Origin: Bremia lactucae
Taxonomy: Eukaryota > Oomycota > Peronosporomycetes > Peronosporales > Peronosporaceae
DNA length: 64,000 nucleotides
Assembly: GCF_004359215.1 (NCBI RefSeq)
Contig: NC_090628.1
Location: forward strand, 1,806,522-1,870,521
Direction of reading: 5' to 3'
A program made the position numbers and the translations under genes. Positions 20,305-30,437 of this stretch are shown piece after piece. How positions within the stretch are numbered: position 1 is the stretch's first letter; each line of letters begins with the position of its first letter. The notes beneath the pieces are model-generated. The model did no database searches, was not told where the DNA came from, and was given only the letters and a program-made list of their open reading frames with translations.

Positions 20305-20942
20305 CTTGCTAAAATTCTGTGTGCGTGGTCTTAATTCTTGAACTTAAAGCCACAGTTGTTCTTCCCAGCACTATGTACAATGATCGATTAATCAGAAGTC
20401 ATTAATACAATCTCCTAAGGTAGAACGTTACACAGGTTGACAGTTGAGTCTTTTGCGAGCCGTCCACAGGTGCTCCCACCACAGATGGATATCACAGTTG
20501 CTTTCACTCACCGTCTGAAACAAGCAAGGAACAATGTTGTCGGGCATATTTTCGAGAAGCTGAACAGTAGCGGCGCTATATTGGATACTCATTTCTATTT
20601 TCTTGCATTATCAACATCAAAATTTTACGTCGAGGACAACGCACGATAGAATCTGCCGTTTGCTTTATATTACCTCTCAATTTGGCTTTTTCAGTTACAC
20701 CTATCTGAACGAAAGGAGTACCTTTATTTTTAAAGTTCTTATTCACACTCCGACCACACCGGTGGCCAGCCAAACTCATACGACAGCTCTGTACCGATGA
20801 TATGACTACTCATTGAGGGCAGAGTAAAGATAGCTCCAATGGTAACTATATTCCAATCATGTACTTACAGGTAACAGTACCACTAGACAACCGTTCTCCA
20901 TCTAGCAAATTAGAACTGTGCGTATTTGGTCTATGTTTAAAA
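20305..20942. other. Intergenic, upstream of paralogue B
   Basis: Presumed promoter of the minus-strand gene to the left and 3' flank of the one to the right. A 54-codon + strand frame starting MDITVAFTHRLKQARNN near 20485 is open but unsupported. Confidence 0.3.
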
Positions 20943-21863
20943 CTAAGGTATGGTCTCGTAGTTAGACGCTTCACGGAGCTTGCGCGAGTAGCGCCTCAGC
21001 TCAAAGAAACACCAGCGCTTTATCAAATCTGGTAAAGCTCGATAAATCGCCGGCGGTAACATAATTAGTGGACTAGTTGACTTCTTGTAGTCGATGTAGT
21101 CGGAGTCCAATCCGAACCGCTCGTCGTAACGATCCTCAGCAAGCGGAACACCCGACAGGAACATGAGCACTAAGAACGTAAAAATAGGGCTAATGCAACT
21201 CACGTAGTAAAACCACGTTTCACCTCTGTTACTGCCAAAGTTGGCACTAGCAACAATGGTCACACCTACCCAGCATAATATCTCGCCAAAATAATTTGGA
21301 TGACGCGAATACTTCCATACTCCGGAGCGTAACAGCTTGCGCTTGTTTTGAGGAACGTCGTGGAAGGCTGACTTTGATGCGTCAGCAGTAACCTCTACAA
21401 TAGCTCCAAAGGCCCAAACTATCAAGCCAGTAATGTCGCGTGCTTTACCGAAGCCGCCGTCGACCTGGCTCCCACACGAATTGGCCAAAATTACCGGCAA
21501 AGATATCGAGAAAACCCATAGAATCTGATAAACCCAAAAGCCGAAGAATGCCATGCAATTAGCGCGCATTTCGTCAAAACGCTCGTCCTTGCCACGTTTA
21601 AGCACGCGGATTAGTAGAAAAGAGCCCAAACGAATCGCCCAGACCACTTGCATACATGTCACCACAATGGCGCGGGTATCGAAAACATCCTGCAGCACGA
21701 GCGAGAGCACCGCCAGCACAATAAAATTTAGTGCGCCAGCCAGATCCGTCACTTTGTCGAACTGGCAAATATAGGCCACTGTGAAGAAGCTGCACTGCAT
21801 GACAATCGTGACACCCAGGCAGATGATCAGCATGATGCCGCCAGAGACTGTGGGTTCTTCCAT
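20943..21863 (-). CDS. DUF1295 / steroid 5-alpha-reductase-like membrane protein
   Basis: 306 residues from the ATG at 21863; the frame extends upstream without an ATG and looks non-coding there. Several hydrophobic segments span most of the protein. The C-terminal half carries the family signature LLRSGVWKYSRHPNYFGEI, followed by WVGV and a PLAEDRYDERFG segment, as in DUF1295 and related isoprenylcysteine methyltransferase/steroid-reductase folds. Those proteins act on lipids in the ER membrane with NADPH or AdoMet. The exact substrate cannot be read from sequence. Single exon. Confidence 0.85.
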   Translation of the reverse strand: MEEPTVSGGIMLIICLGVTIVMQCSFFTVAYICQFDKVTDLAGALNFIVLAVLSLVLQDVFDTRAIVVTCMQVVWAIRLGSFLLIRVLKRGKDERFDEMRANCMAFFGFWVYQILWVFSISLPVILANSCGSQVDGGFGKARDITGLIVWAFGAIVEVTADASKSAFHDVPQNKRKLLRSGVWKYSRHPNYFGEILCWVGVTIVASANFGSNRGETWFYYVSCISPIFTFLVLMFLSGVPLAEDRYDERFGLDSDYIDYKKSTSPLIMLPPAIYRALPDLIKRWCFFELRRYSRKLREASNYETIP

Positions 21864-22016
21864 CGGATGAAAATCTAATAATGAAAGTCGCCTATCAAAA
21901 TACAAACAAGTCGTTCTTTCAGGTTCTACCGCAACAATAATATTACATCCGGAGCAAGTAGGTTTCAAGTCTTCTATGAGACTTGTTTTGTAAGTTTTAA
22001 AAAAATAGTTTGACAA

Positions 22017-22303
22017 TTATGACTTTTTGTCAGAGCCTCCGTGTTTTCCAAAGTTTTCGTGATGGCAAATTATGATATGACATCACGATTGTGCTACTTC
22101 AAACGCTGTTAACAAATTGCTGCGGAAACGGACGCCACAGCTTCCGCAGATGCTATAAGCTGAATGAGGAAAATAAAAAAAGGAATATGATACAGGCAGC
22201 ACGTCAGCAAATTATATTTTGATTCGTCTTCAATAAAAATATTGACGTTCTAATTTCAACAGATCTGAGCAAACAATTGATGCACTAGGTGGTCAACTAT
22301 TTT
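22017..22303. other. Intergenic between DUF1295 and LTV1 genes
   Basis: No ORF or repeat seen. Probably holds the promoter of the DUF1295 gene and the 3' end of LTV1 transcripts. Confidence 0.4.
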
Positions 22304-23986
22304 TCAGTATTTAAAGATAGATACACGGCCGGCCACCGTTTGCAAAGACTGACGCACTTCCTCCTCCTTATATGCCACTTTTTTATCTTTCTTTTCCACA
22401 CGCCGGGCTAATTTGTGCATCTTTACACTTGCCTTACGTAAGCGCTTCTGCTCTTTCGTTTCACCTTTGTGTCTCGGACCAGTTTCGGGCTGCTGCTCTT
22501 TGGTCACTTTGCTCTTCGCTTGCGCCTCGAATACTCCCATAGGGATTCCTGACTTACGTGACAGCGTCACTTTTTGCTTGCGGACGTCTTCATTTTCGGC
22601 GATACGAACCGCCACTGGCTGTTTTTTCTTTTTGCAAAGTGAAGCGTCCTCCTCTCGCAACACTGTAGGGTGGTTGTCCATCGTAGAGTAAGTGCTAACG
22701 ATGGTCTCGCAGTCCCATTTTTCACGCTCTTCGCGCTGCAAATATCGGTTGCGTTCGAATAGTTCCTGAAGCTCCTTTTCCTCGCGCTCGGCGCGAGCAA
22801 TTGGCTCCTCAGGCTCAACTTCATCTTCGGTATCAGCATTCTCGTCGTACTCATAGGCATGACGATCTGCCTCGCACTCCTTTAGTACCTGCTTTAGGTG
22901 GTTGCCTGAGCGCAATGGGTTTCCAAGCTTGCCCTCAGCGTCTGCCAAATCCTGCTGCACCATTACATAATCTTCGACAACGGCGGCTAGCAGACAGCCC
23001 TCTAGCGTCTCCTTGCCGCGCGTCTCTGGATCGTGCTCTTCCAACTCTCCCAGCAGCTCGTCATCGTACTCCTCAGCAAGTGTCTTTTCGAACAGCTCGT
23101 CCAGTGCTTGTTGTGCTTCGTCACGGTCTATTGCCATACCGACACTGTCCTGTTTGCTCGCTCTGATGTCGTTATCATCATCCTCGCTGTCCTCGCTGTC
23201 CGTAATGTTGCCGCGATGCATTGGCCGAACGCCGCTTGCTGCATCCATGAGTTTTGCGATGTGTGCTTCATAGTCAAAATCATCGACGTCTTCTTGGTCC
23301 ACGTTCTCCTCAGCCGCTTGAATCACGAAATTATCATCCAACTCTTCAAAAGCCTCGTCGTTCACAAGTGCTTCCCTAAGGTCCTCATCCATGACATTCG
23401 TGGTCAGCGTAATGGCATCGAGCATTCGATCTTGCTCATCGATACTGGGTAGTGCGCCTTCTGGCAAATCAACTTTCCTCGACAGCGAACGGGCCTCCTC
23501 GCCAGCATCAAAGCGGCTCGTAGCCGAGTAAAATTTACCCTGTCCCATCTCCTTCATGTGCTGCGAGTAGTTGTAGCCATCTCTTGGCAGACCATTTTCA
23601 TCTACGAGATCTTCAGCTTCCACACCACCAAAACAAACTTTTCGTACGGGGAAGTCGGACTTGCGCAGCTTAACCTTTAATTTATTGCTGGTTTTGGCAG
23701 GAGTGTCTATAAGACTGGGCATATCGTCATCACTATCCAGCTCTGAGTCTTCGTCATCCGGCTCAGAGTGAAGCTCCACATGCTGGCTGGAAGATAGTAA
23801 TACGAACTTTGACGCGTCCGGGTCATTGGCCTTCGGGTCGCGCTGGCTACGGTGCACAACATGATAGTGTTGTGCTGTCTTCTTGTCAATAAATTGCTTT
23901 TTTCGGCCCTGTGTTAGAAGGTGAAACAGTAAAATAAAGCTTTGGTCAGCGCGACGGCACGATAGAGGCAACACACTACTTACCAT
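22304..23986 (-). CDS. LTV1: LTV1, 40S ribosome biogenesis factor
   Basis: Exon 1 is just the ATG (23986-23984), exon 2 is 23908-22304; the intron 23909-23983 begins GTAAGT and ends CTAACACAG. Spliced, the protein begins MGRKKQFIDKKTAQHYHVVH, the hallmark LTV1 N-terminus, and has 535 residues. Also typical are RSQRDP, the DGYNYSQHMKEMG block near residue 115, long acidic stretches and a basic C-terminus. LTV1 helps assemble the small subunit beak (uS3/eS10 region) and is released by casein kinase phosphorylation before export. The intron is 75 bases, a multiple of three with no in-frame stop, so intron retention would insert 25 residues after the start rather than truncate the protein. Confidence 0.95.
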   Translation of the reverse strand: MVSSVLPLSCRRADQSFILLFHLLTQGRKKQFIDKKTAQHYHVVHRSQRDPKANDPDASKFVLLSSSQHVELHSEPDDEDSELDSDDDMPSLIDTPAKTSNKLKVKLRKSDFPVRKVCFGGVEAEDLVDENGLPRDGYNYSQHMKEMGQGKFYSATSRFDAGEEARSLSRKVDLPEGALPSIDEQDRMLDAITLTTNVMDEDLREALVNDEAFEELDDNFVIQAAEENVDQEDVDDFDYEAHIAKLMDAASGVRPMHRGNITDSEDSEDDDNDIRASKQDSVGMAIDRDEAQQALDELFEKTLAEEYDDELLGELEEHDPETRGKETLEGCLLAAVVEDYVMVQQDLADAEGKLGNPLRSGNHLKQVLKECEADRHAYEYDENADTEDEVEPEEPIARAEREEKELQELFERNRYLQREEREKWDCETIVSTYSTMDNHPTVLREEDASLCKKKKQPVAVRIAENEDVRKQKVTLSRKSGIPMGVFEAQAKSKVTKEQQPETGPRHKGETKEQKRLRKASVKMHKLARRVEKKDKKVAYKEEEVRQSLQTVAGRVSIFKY

Positions 23987-24480
23987 ATTCACAATTGCTA
24001 CAAACGTTTAACTGGTATCGAGACGGCGTACATTAATGCACCAAAATTTGGACTATTTAATACTCGCCTCAAAATATAAAATTGTGACACTACCAAGTCC
24101 TTACATGTCATTAATAAAGAATATCCTTAAAAATGACATTGTTAATCTAGCCTAACACATTCGGAAGACGGCATTTTGATAGCCTAAAACATAGTGTGAC
24201 GGGGTCATACAGCACTAGCATCAATACAAGTTATACTTGCCTTTACTACCAGGCAGTATCGAAGCTACTAAAAATATACTATTCCGCAGACTGGAGAAAT
24301 TTCATTATTTATCTTATCTTTCCAAAATGTATCCTACTGTGAGTTTTTATGGATACGTAAATGTAACTCAATAATTTATCTTAAAACGTTGAAATCTTGA
24401 TCATTGAAAGTATGAAAGCAAACTATTGTTGTACGTTCGTATTAGTATTATTAAGTAAATATTACTCATATAGAATGCAG
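23987..24480. other. LTV1 upstream flank
   Basis: AT-rich, no coding signal. It likely contains the LTV1 promoter; repeats begin immediately to the right. Confidence 0.4.
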
Positions 24481-24636
24481 GTGTAACGGGCTAAAGTGCC
24501 TGATGTTACACACCCGTTAAGTACACTTATAGGGCAGTCAATTATTGATGTGAAGTAATCGACCTGCCACTAGGGTGAGGATCACATAATGACCCACCCT
24601 TCTGTGTGTGATGAAGCATAATTACATTTTCTAATG
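24481..24636. repeat. LTR-like fragment of unknown family
   Basis: Starts TGTAACGGG and contains GATGTTACACACCCGTTA, i.e. LTR-end-like inverted motifs, but it is short and does not align with the other LTRs beyond the ends. Confidence 0.35.
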
Positions 24637-25008
24637 GGGTGAGTTGAGAGCCCGTTATCGTTTCACTTTAATGTTTTGAGGAAGCGCTCTATTTATAAGG
24701 GAAAATAAATCCGTTTATTTTTTTTTGCTCTAAGTTTTAATTTCGCACAAAATACGAAATTGTTCCCTTGCTCTTGTGTACCATTCAAGTACATGTCAAA
24801 TTATCATTGGATAATATTATCATGTCTAGCACCCCCATAATATAGACCGATAATAAATGACTCGCAGTATCTCCTAATCGGATACTGCAGTATACCCACT
24901 TTTGTAATTATGTATTAAACCTAAAGCTACCCCTATAATAGGTTGCCTCTTTGAGTTGCACTTACCACAGTTAAAAGCGCCAATCTCAAAAGTTTCTAGC
25001 AGCATAGA

Positions 25009-25435
25009 TGTAACGGGGTGTGTCGTTTCATGAAATTAATCTTAAAGGTTGTTAATTCATATATTATCTAAAAGGTAGATAATATTTGGAGAATTTTGCT
25101 TTACATGGTAATATTCTTAAAGCTTATCCGTTGGTAGATAAAGGCCATTATATCTACTTGCTTCGCTGTCCAAGCAGCAGGGCGCGCGCAAAGTGAGAGA
25201 CAGATAAGACTTTTTACATGTTTTGTATTAGTATATAATTAAGTTAGTAAAAGTTAGATAGATACAGAAGAACTAAATTCAAATAAATACAATTTACTTT
25301 TAACCTTTTGTAATTGTTGGTGCTGTTTCAATTAAAGCAAGTGTTTTTAAAGAGAGTCTTCCTCTGCACGTACTAGTGTACGTTAAGTGAAGGGAGGCAA
25401 CACTCGCACTGAGGCAGTGCGAGTGGTGCCTCACG
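25009..25435 (+). repeat. Family A LTR, right end missing
   Basis: Begins TGTAACGGGGTGTGTCG and follows the complete family A LTR at 55405-55806 block by block (TTATCTAAAAGGTAGATAATAT, TCCTCTGCACGTA), then breaks off into antisense gag sequence near 25435. Confidence 0.75.
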
Positions 25436-25439
25436 TCGA

Positions 25440-25957
25440 CCGGTCGTGTGATGATACACGAAGCAAGGTGTCCTGTCTTTTGAACATGATTACGCATCGA
25501 AAGCTTGTCCTGTCGAAGGGAGAATAAGTCTGCGCAAGAGAGATTCCTTTTGTGGAGGCTCGAATGCCAGTCGCAAGTCACACTAGATGGCGTCCAGCGT
25601 GAGAAACGCGAACTCGTCCAAAATGAGTTTCCCAAGAGCCCATTTATTTGCCTTGCCTGACAGTCGAGATAGTAGAAAATGACTTTGGCTGCCGGAGCGT
25701 CACTCAATCTTGAAGCTATTGCAAATTTAAATCTCGCGGAACCATCTACTAAGTGAGAGCCGGGTCGGACCATCACCGGAGTACGTCGACATCTTCGTCT
25801 TACTAACGTTGGGCTGCGAAGTGTGTGAGGGAGTTGATACTCGCTGAATCGCTTCGGCGAGCTCGCGCACCATGTAGTCTTGGATAGCAGCACGCTGTCG
25901 GTCGGGCGTCACTGGGGTCAGCAGTAACATCACGGCGATCTCTCTAGACACTGCCAC
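25440..25957 (-). pseudogene. Gag remnant of element D
   Basis: On the minus strand, overlapping frames read KMSTYSGDGPTRLSLSRWFREI, then IASRLSDAPAAKV, LLGNSFWTSSRF / GKANEWALGKL in a shifted frame, and VQKTGHLASCIITRPVDV. This is a typical Ty3/gypsy Gag of oomycetes, broken by frameshifts and cut at its 3' end. Confidence 0.7.
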
Positions 25958-26420
25958 GAGACGGTAGTGCCTGCCACTTTACCGAGGTGAGGTGAGAAAA
26001 GTCTACATGCTCCAGCGAGGTTGCTGGAGTCACCGAAGACTCGTCCGTGCTCATCTCAAATCTGGTCATTGGAAAGACTACGAAGTGCTACCAGGTGTAA
26101 CGGCATGAGAGTTCGTTACCGTCTTACGCTATAGAGCTCTGAGGAAGCGCTCTATTTATAAGGAAAATCAAATTTGTTTTATATTTTTTTGCTTTAACTT
26201 CTAATGCTGTTTAAAGTACGAAATTGTTCCCTTGTTCTTCGGTACCACTCGAAACATGTCAACTTACCATTGGCTAATATCATTGGTTCTGGCACCCCAA
26301 TCATATAGACTGATAATATACGATTCGCAGTATCCGCGAATCGGATACTGCAGTATATATTAATGTATTAGACCTAAAGCTATTTATGTAATAGGTTGCC
26401 CCATTTCGCATTCACATTGA

Positions 26421-26759
26421 AAGGGATGACGTCTAGCATCATATCTGCGAGCAGAGATATCTGGAACAATACGCTCGCCACGTAGGGATGCACATCAACA
26501 GAGATGGCATCGAAGCATTGGTCATAAATATTAATTCTACTAAATATAAATCAGTCTTAAAGTTGCCTTCTAGATAATTAGAGCGCACGTGAAGCCGGGT
26601 CGCTTCTGGGGCGACACTATTCTAAGGCACAAGTTCGTTGTGTGAGGGTCTAGGCGCCCATCAACTACCTCACCGCACGCGGACGGTCAAAGCGCTTCCT
26701 CGCTGTGCTTAAAGGTGTGTGCTTGTAGTGCGAGGCAGCTTTATAAGCGCCCGCCTACA
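26421..26759 (+). repeat. 5' LTR of element E
   Basis: Its right half matches the solo copy near 10.1-10.3 kb and it ends CGCCCGCCTACA. Two bases later comes TGGTAGCAC (26762-26770), the same primer-binding site seen next to two other LTRs here. The left border is not defined. Confidence 0.6.
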
Positions 26760-26770
26760 CTTGGTAGCAC

Positions 26771-27660
26771 TTGCTGTCCTACCCAGTACCCGCATCTCTG
26801 AGCGTGTCAGTGAGAATTAGTCTCAAGATCAATTGGGCTCATTTCCGCAACCTCTCGGAACATCATCGAGAGGTGGTTGAGCACTTGTCGCAGGGACTTA
26901 CTGAGCAAGCCCTGGCCAAGATCTTGAGCAGTCCTCCTGAGCAACATGTTGCTCAGTTAGAGCAGTTTGAGGCGTTTGTGCTCGGACAGCGAAGAGCAGC
27001 GTCCGAGGCACAGAGTCATGCTGCGGAGGAGTCCGTCACTAAGAGTCAGGATGAGCTTACGCGTGAGCAGGCTCGGAGCCCTCAACAAGACTGTTGCAAT
27101 GCTCTCCGCTCGGCCGCATCAGCCAAGGTCCATTCGGATGGACCCGCTTAAGTTCGATGGAACTGCAGCGTACACGATTGTCTCCTGGCTGCTAGCCGTG
27201 GAGCAATGCGGTGTGAAGCAGCTCATCGAGGACGACAATCGGATGGTGTCGTACGCCATGTCGCATTTGCGCAGTAAGGCCTCAGTGAGCTTACTCGTGC
27301 TTATGGCGGACATTTAGGCGTTCCCATCATGGGGATCTTTAAGACAAAAATTCGCGACAGCCGCCGAACAACGGAGTGTTGCTTCAGAAACGCTTCTTTG
27401 GAGCGCGACAGGCGAAGCGATTCCTGCAAGAATATGTGCAAGAGATGCTCTCGCTGTCGCCGTCCATCAGTGTGGGTCTGATACCGGCAAACTTTAAGGT
27501 GCCCACTTTTATAAGCGGATTATGGCACGGCCCATCGCGACAGGCCCTTTTTAGAAAGGGGCGAAACTCATCGGGTAACCTTTCCATTGGACGAGGATCT
27601 GACACATTTGCGTCACGAAGCATGCCACCGACGATGGAAGAGGCAACCTAAATTTCTTTA
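26771..27660 (+). pseudogene. Gag remnant of element E
   Basis: Overlapping frames encode a helical N-terminus (VVEHLSQGLTEQALAKIL, then an EQ-rich coil), then MDPLKFDGTAAYTIVSWLLA, VSYAMSHLRSKAS, FFGARQAKRFLQEYVQEM and RQALFRKG: a Ty3/gypsy capsid region. Frameshifts near 27120, 27315 and 27560. A Cys-containing stretch near 27750 may be the worn zinc knuckle. No pol follows. Confidence 0.75.
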
Positions 27661-28043
27661 GTTGTGGAGCTATCCTTCAACAGTGTCTCGGCGACTGCTT
27701 GGTATGAGCCGTCGGTCGAGAGGTCGAATGCCGCTTCTATGGAATTGGGCAATGCGGATGTAGTGCGGTAAGCGCTGCCATATTATGGATCGCTGCTCTG
27801 CCAGAGTCCCTGCTGGGGCTAAGACGCCCAGCAAGAGGACTTCCTACCTAAAGGGTGATAGCAAGAACCAGCGTGCGGTACGCGTGAGTTCCGCATCGAC
27901 CGGTGAGGTTTCGGGAAATGCAGGAGCGCAGAAGAAGCGGGGTGTCCTACTGACGCGGACTCTGAAGCTACCCCTTTGCTCGAGTTTTTGAACAAATGGG
28001 TGGCATAGACCCTGATGTCTCGATTTTCGGATCTCAACCCTGC
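27661..28043. other. Degraded 3' remainder of element E
   Basis: Continues gag-like composition to about 28000 with no intact frame, then runs into a family A LTR fragment. No separate gene seen. Confidence 0.4.
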
Positions 28044-28192
28044 TGTTGCTTTTAACCCTCTTTAATGCAGGTGTTTTATAGAGAGTCTTCCTCTGCACGT
28101 ACTAGTGTACGTTAAGTGACGTGAGGCACCACTTGCACTGAAGCAGTGCGAAGTGGACATGTACTGAAGCAGTACAAGTCGGCAGTGCCCTA
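28044..28192 (+). repeat. Family A LTR, 3' part only
   Basis: Matches the right third of the 55405-55806 LTR: TTTTAACCCTC, CCTCTGCACGTACTAGTGTACG, the paired GCACTGAAGCAGTGC motif and GTACTGAAGCAGTAC, ending in CCCTATTACA. Confidence 0.8.
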
Positions 28193-28404
28193 TTACAATA
28201 ATGATGTGCAGAAACACAGTGTTGCACAAGCAATTTGCTTAATTTGTTAAATACGCCCAAACAGACAAGAATAAGTTTGTTGCGTCAAATTCCTATCCCA
28301 TCTTCATTGGCAACGCGTAGTGTTCTGTAGAAAAGATATCTGACGCTTAAGCGCTCTATCAAAGAGCACATAACTAATAATTGTAACTTTAATATAAATA
28401 AAGG

Positions 28405-29178
28405 CCGCGGCTATGGCCACAGGCATAACTACAACGGCCACAGACATAACTACTACGGCCACAGGCAAAAGTACTAGAGTCACAGACATATAGCAAACTT
28501 ACAACATACTAAATTATGATTGGTTTAAATTTCCAAATCAGGTATCCTGACAACACCAATCGCGATTTTTTATTTCTATCGACCAATTTTCTGTGACCTA
28601 TCGGACTGCGGCGTTGCTAGCACGAGCTTCCGCGACGTGCTTTTTGCCGTGCTTCTCTCTCTACTCTCTCGCTCTCTCAGGAAGGCCTAGCACAAGCAGC
28701 AACACCTCAACGCAACGAGACTCGTCACATTTTGAATATATAGAGGGGATAACCTCAAAGAGGAGGAAGGTGCCTACATGCAGTGCTTGCCATCAAACAG
28801 GACATCGATGTACTATCGCAGGGTGCCTCGAAAATGTTCAAACTCGAAATCAATCTCTTTCAGCAGCCGGACCCTCCCGAACATCATCAACAAACACCAA
28901 TCCATCTGATTCATGAAGAGACATATAGAAAAAGAAGTTAGCTCTCCTCATCATTATTTATATTTAAAAAATATAATATTAGGGGGCTTCGAAATTAAAA
29001 AAAAATTGGTCGATAGAAATTAAAAAAATCGGTCGATAGAAATAAAAAAGATCGCGATTTGTATTGTCAGGATACCTGCTTTGAAAATTTAAACTAATCA
29101 TAATTTAGCATGTTGTAAGTTAACTTTATGTCTGTGACCCTTGTACTTTTTTTGTGGCCGTAGAAGTTATGTCTGTGG
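28405..29178. mobile_element. Mutator-like DNA element with long inverted repeats
   Basis: Left arm 28412-28592 and right arm about 29005-29178 are inverted copies: both carry GTATCCTGACAA, ATCGCGAT, TTTCTATCGACC and the outer GCCACAGACATAACT / AGTTATGTCTGTGGC. The outer part of the left arm is itself a short tandem array of GGCCACAG[AG]CATAACTAC units. Between the arms, 28593-28916 encodes a C-terminal piece with TCSACHQTGHRCTIAGC, a CCHC-like knuckle as found at the end of Mutator-like transposases. The catalytic region is absent. The right arm is cut by a family A LTR. Confidence 0.65.
28593..28916 (+). pseudogene. Zinc-knuckle ORF within the Mutator-like element
   Basis: About 100 residues, Ser/Thr-rich at both ends, with KRRKVPTCSACHQTGHR in the centre. 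The Cys/His spacing suggests a CCHC zinc knuckle. Its location between inverted repeats suggests a transposase tail. The beginning of the frame is probably non-coding TIR sequence. Confidence 0.45.
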
Positions 29179-29602
29179 CACTACGACTTGTAACAAGTCC
29201 ATTTCGCACTGCTTCAGTTGTGAGTGGTGCCTTACGTTATTTCACGTACACTAGTACGTGCAGAGGAAGACTTCTCTGTAAGGCAACAAGCTTTAAGAGG
29301 GTTAAATGAAAACTGTATTCATATAATTAAGTATCTCTTCTTTCTATCTATTAACTCTAACTTAATTATAAACTAATACTAAACATTCAATTGAAATCTT
29401 ATCTTGTCTAATCTGTTTTGTTTACATCTACGTTGATTAGTCTGCGGGATAAATAGATATAATGGCCCATACCTATTTATGGATAAGATTTCTGAACATT
29501 ACTACAGTAAGTAATATTCTCCAAATATTATCTACCTTTTAAATAATACTTTAATTAACAACCTTTAAGTGTTAATTTCATGTAACGATACACCCCGTTA
29601 CT
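29179..29602 (-). repeat. Family A LTR in minus orientation (3' LTR of element B)
   Basis: The reverse complement of the 55405-55806 LTR: reads GCACTACGACTTGT, CACTAGTACGTGCAGAGG, ATATTATCTACC and ends GATACACCCCGTTAC. About eight terminal bases are missing where it joins the Mutator-like arm. Confidence 0.8.
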
Positions 29603-29618
29603 TTCACCCCCCCCTTAA
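29603..29618 (-). other. Polypurine tract of element B
   Basis: On the minus strand a G8-containing purine run (TTTAAGGGGGGGGTGAA) lies right before the GTAACGGGGTG start of the LTR, fixing the element's orientation as minus. Confidence 0.7.
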
Positions 29619-29735
29619 ACGACAATCACTCTGACTGTCATTGGATGGAGTCGTCACTATGTGACCACTTAATTTAAAAACGATGTTGATTGGTCAGAAC
29701 CATCATCTTATATTCCGTCGCATGAAAAAAAACTC

Positions 29736-30334
29736 ATGCGGGGTGTTGATATTGCAGCGCCTTCGGCTGCGGTTCGTGCAGTCGCGGGTGACGCACTGTT
29801 ATCTCTTGCGGCAGACGGAACGTCTGCCGTAGTATCTTCTACTCGCGCAACACTAGATGTTGCGGGTGCACGTGGTGATTCATCACGTGAATACGACCCC
29901 TCTTGGAGGTCGACTACGAATGCGAGTCGGACGAAATGGCCAACTCGGGGAGAATAGAACAGTCGCCTGGTAGACGTGAGGCGGCTGACTATGAGCCTTT
30001 GAATTAGAGGGCTCATTCGGATAGACGAGTTAATAGTCTGTTTGGTTCGGATGGTGAGGATGCTCCCTCATCGCCCGTTCTGTCTCCCGTACGGTCACCT
30101 GCACCTGTTTCTGTGCAAGGTGATGACGATGGCGTAAGGCATCGTAATAAAAATTCTTGTGGTACCCCTGCTTCAGTGGGTACCACTCAGGGGAGTGAAG
30201 ACAGTAAAATGTCTCATCTCGCTCCTGAAAAGAAGCCGTGGCTTTTACCAGAACGGCTAATTAATAGCTTGCCGGAGAGTCTACTCCTCACAATAATATC
30301 CCTTATCGATCGCGACAAAGCTACATGGCCTTGA
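29736..30334 (+). CDS. Antisense ORF of element B, N-terminal pieces
   Basis: Two + strand frames (29736-29957 and 30113-30334) lie between the LTR and the chromodomain, on the strand opposite to pol. They encode Ala/Ser-rich then Ser/Pro/Asp-rich sequence and end with PWLLPERLINSLPESLLL, a possible helix. Stops at 29955 and 30332 separate them from the next antisense frame at 30438. Unknown function. Confidence 0.35.
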
Positions 30335-30437
30335 TCCCAGCACGAAGAACTTTCGCGCTTAGGAAGATTTTTATCTCAATGCTTTTCTTAAGCATCGATG
30401 GTTTGATGGCAACAATAAGCGAGATTAAGTCTCGCTT

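Larger units (their letters stand above)
24637..26415 (-). mobile_element. Truncated Ty3/gypsy copy (element D) with nested LTR
   Basis: Direct repeats at 24637-24970 and 26096-26415 share many blocks (GAGGAAGCGCTCTATTTATAAGG, AAATTGTTCCCTTG, ATCGGATACTGCAGTATA, CTAAAGCTA, AATAGGTTGCC) and are the LTRs. On the minus strand the right LTR ends CCGTTACA and is followed by a TGGTAGCAC primer-binding site (26093-26085), then gag (25957-25440). Pol is gone; a family A LTR fragment (25009-25435) occupies its place. Confidence 0.75.

Noticed and set aside
21864..22017. N-terminal extension of the DUF1295 protein to 22016
   Set aside because: Extension has no ATG and lacks hydrophobic or conserved sequence; the ATG at 21863 fits the family start.
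24637..26415. Direct repeats as a possible array or CRISPR-like structure
   Set aside because: Only two copies, 1.1 kb apart, with primer site and gag between: LTRs.
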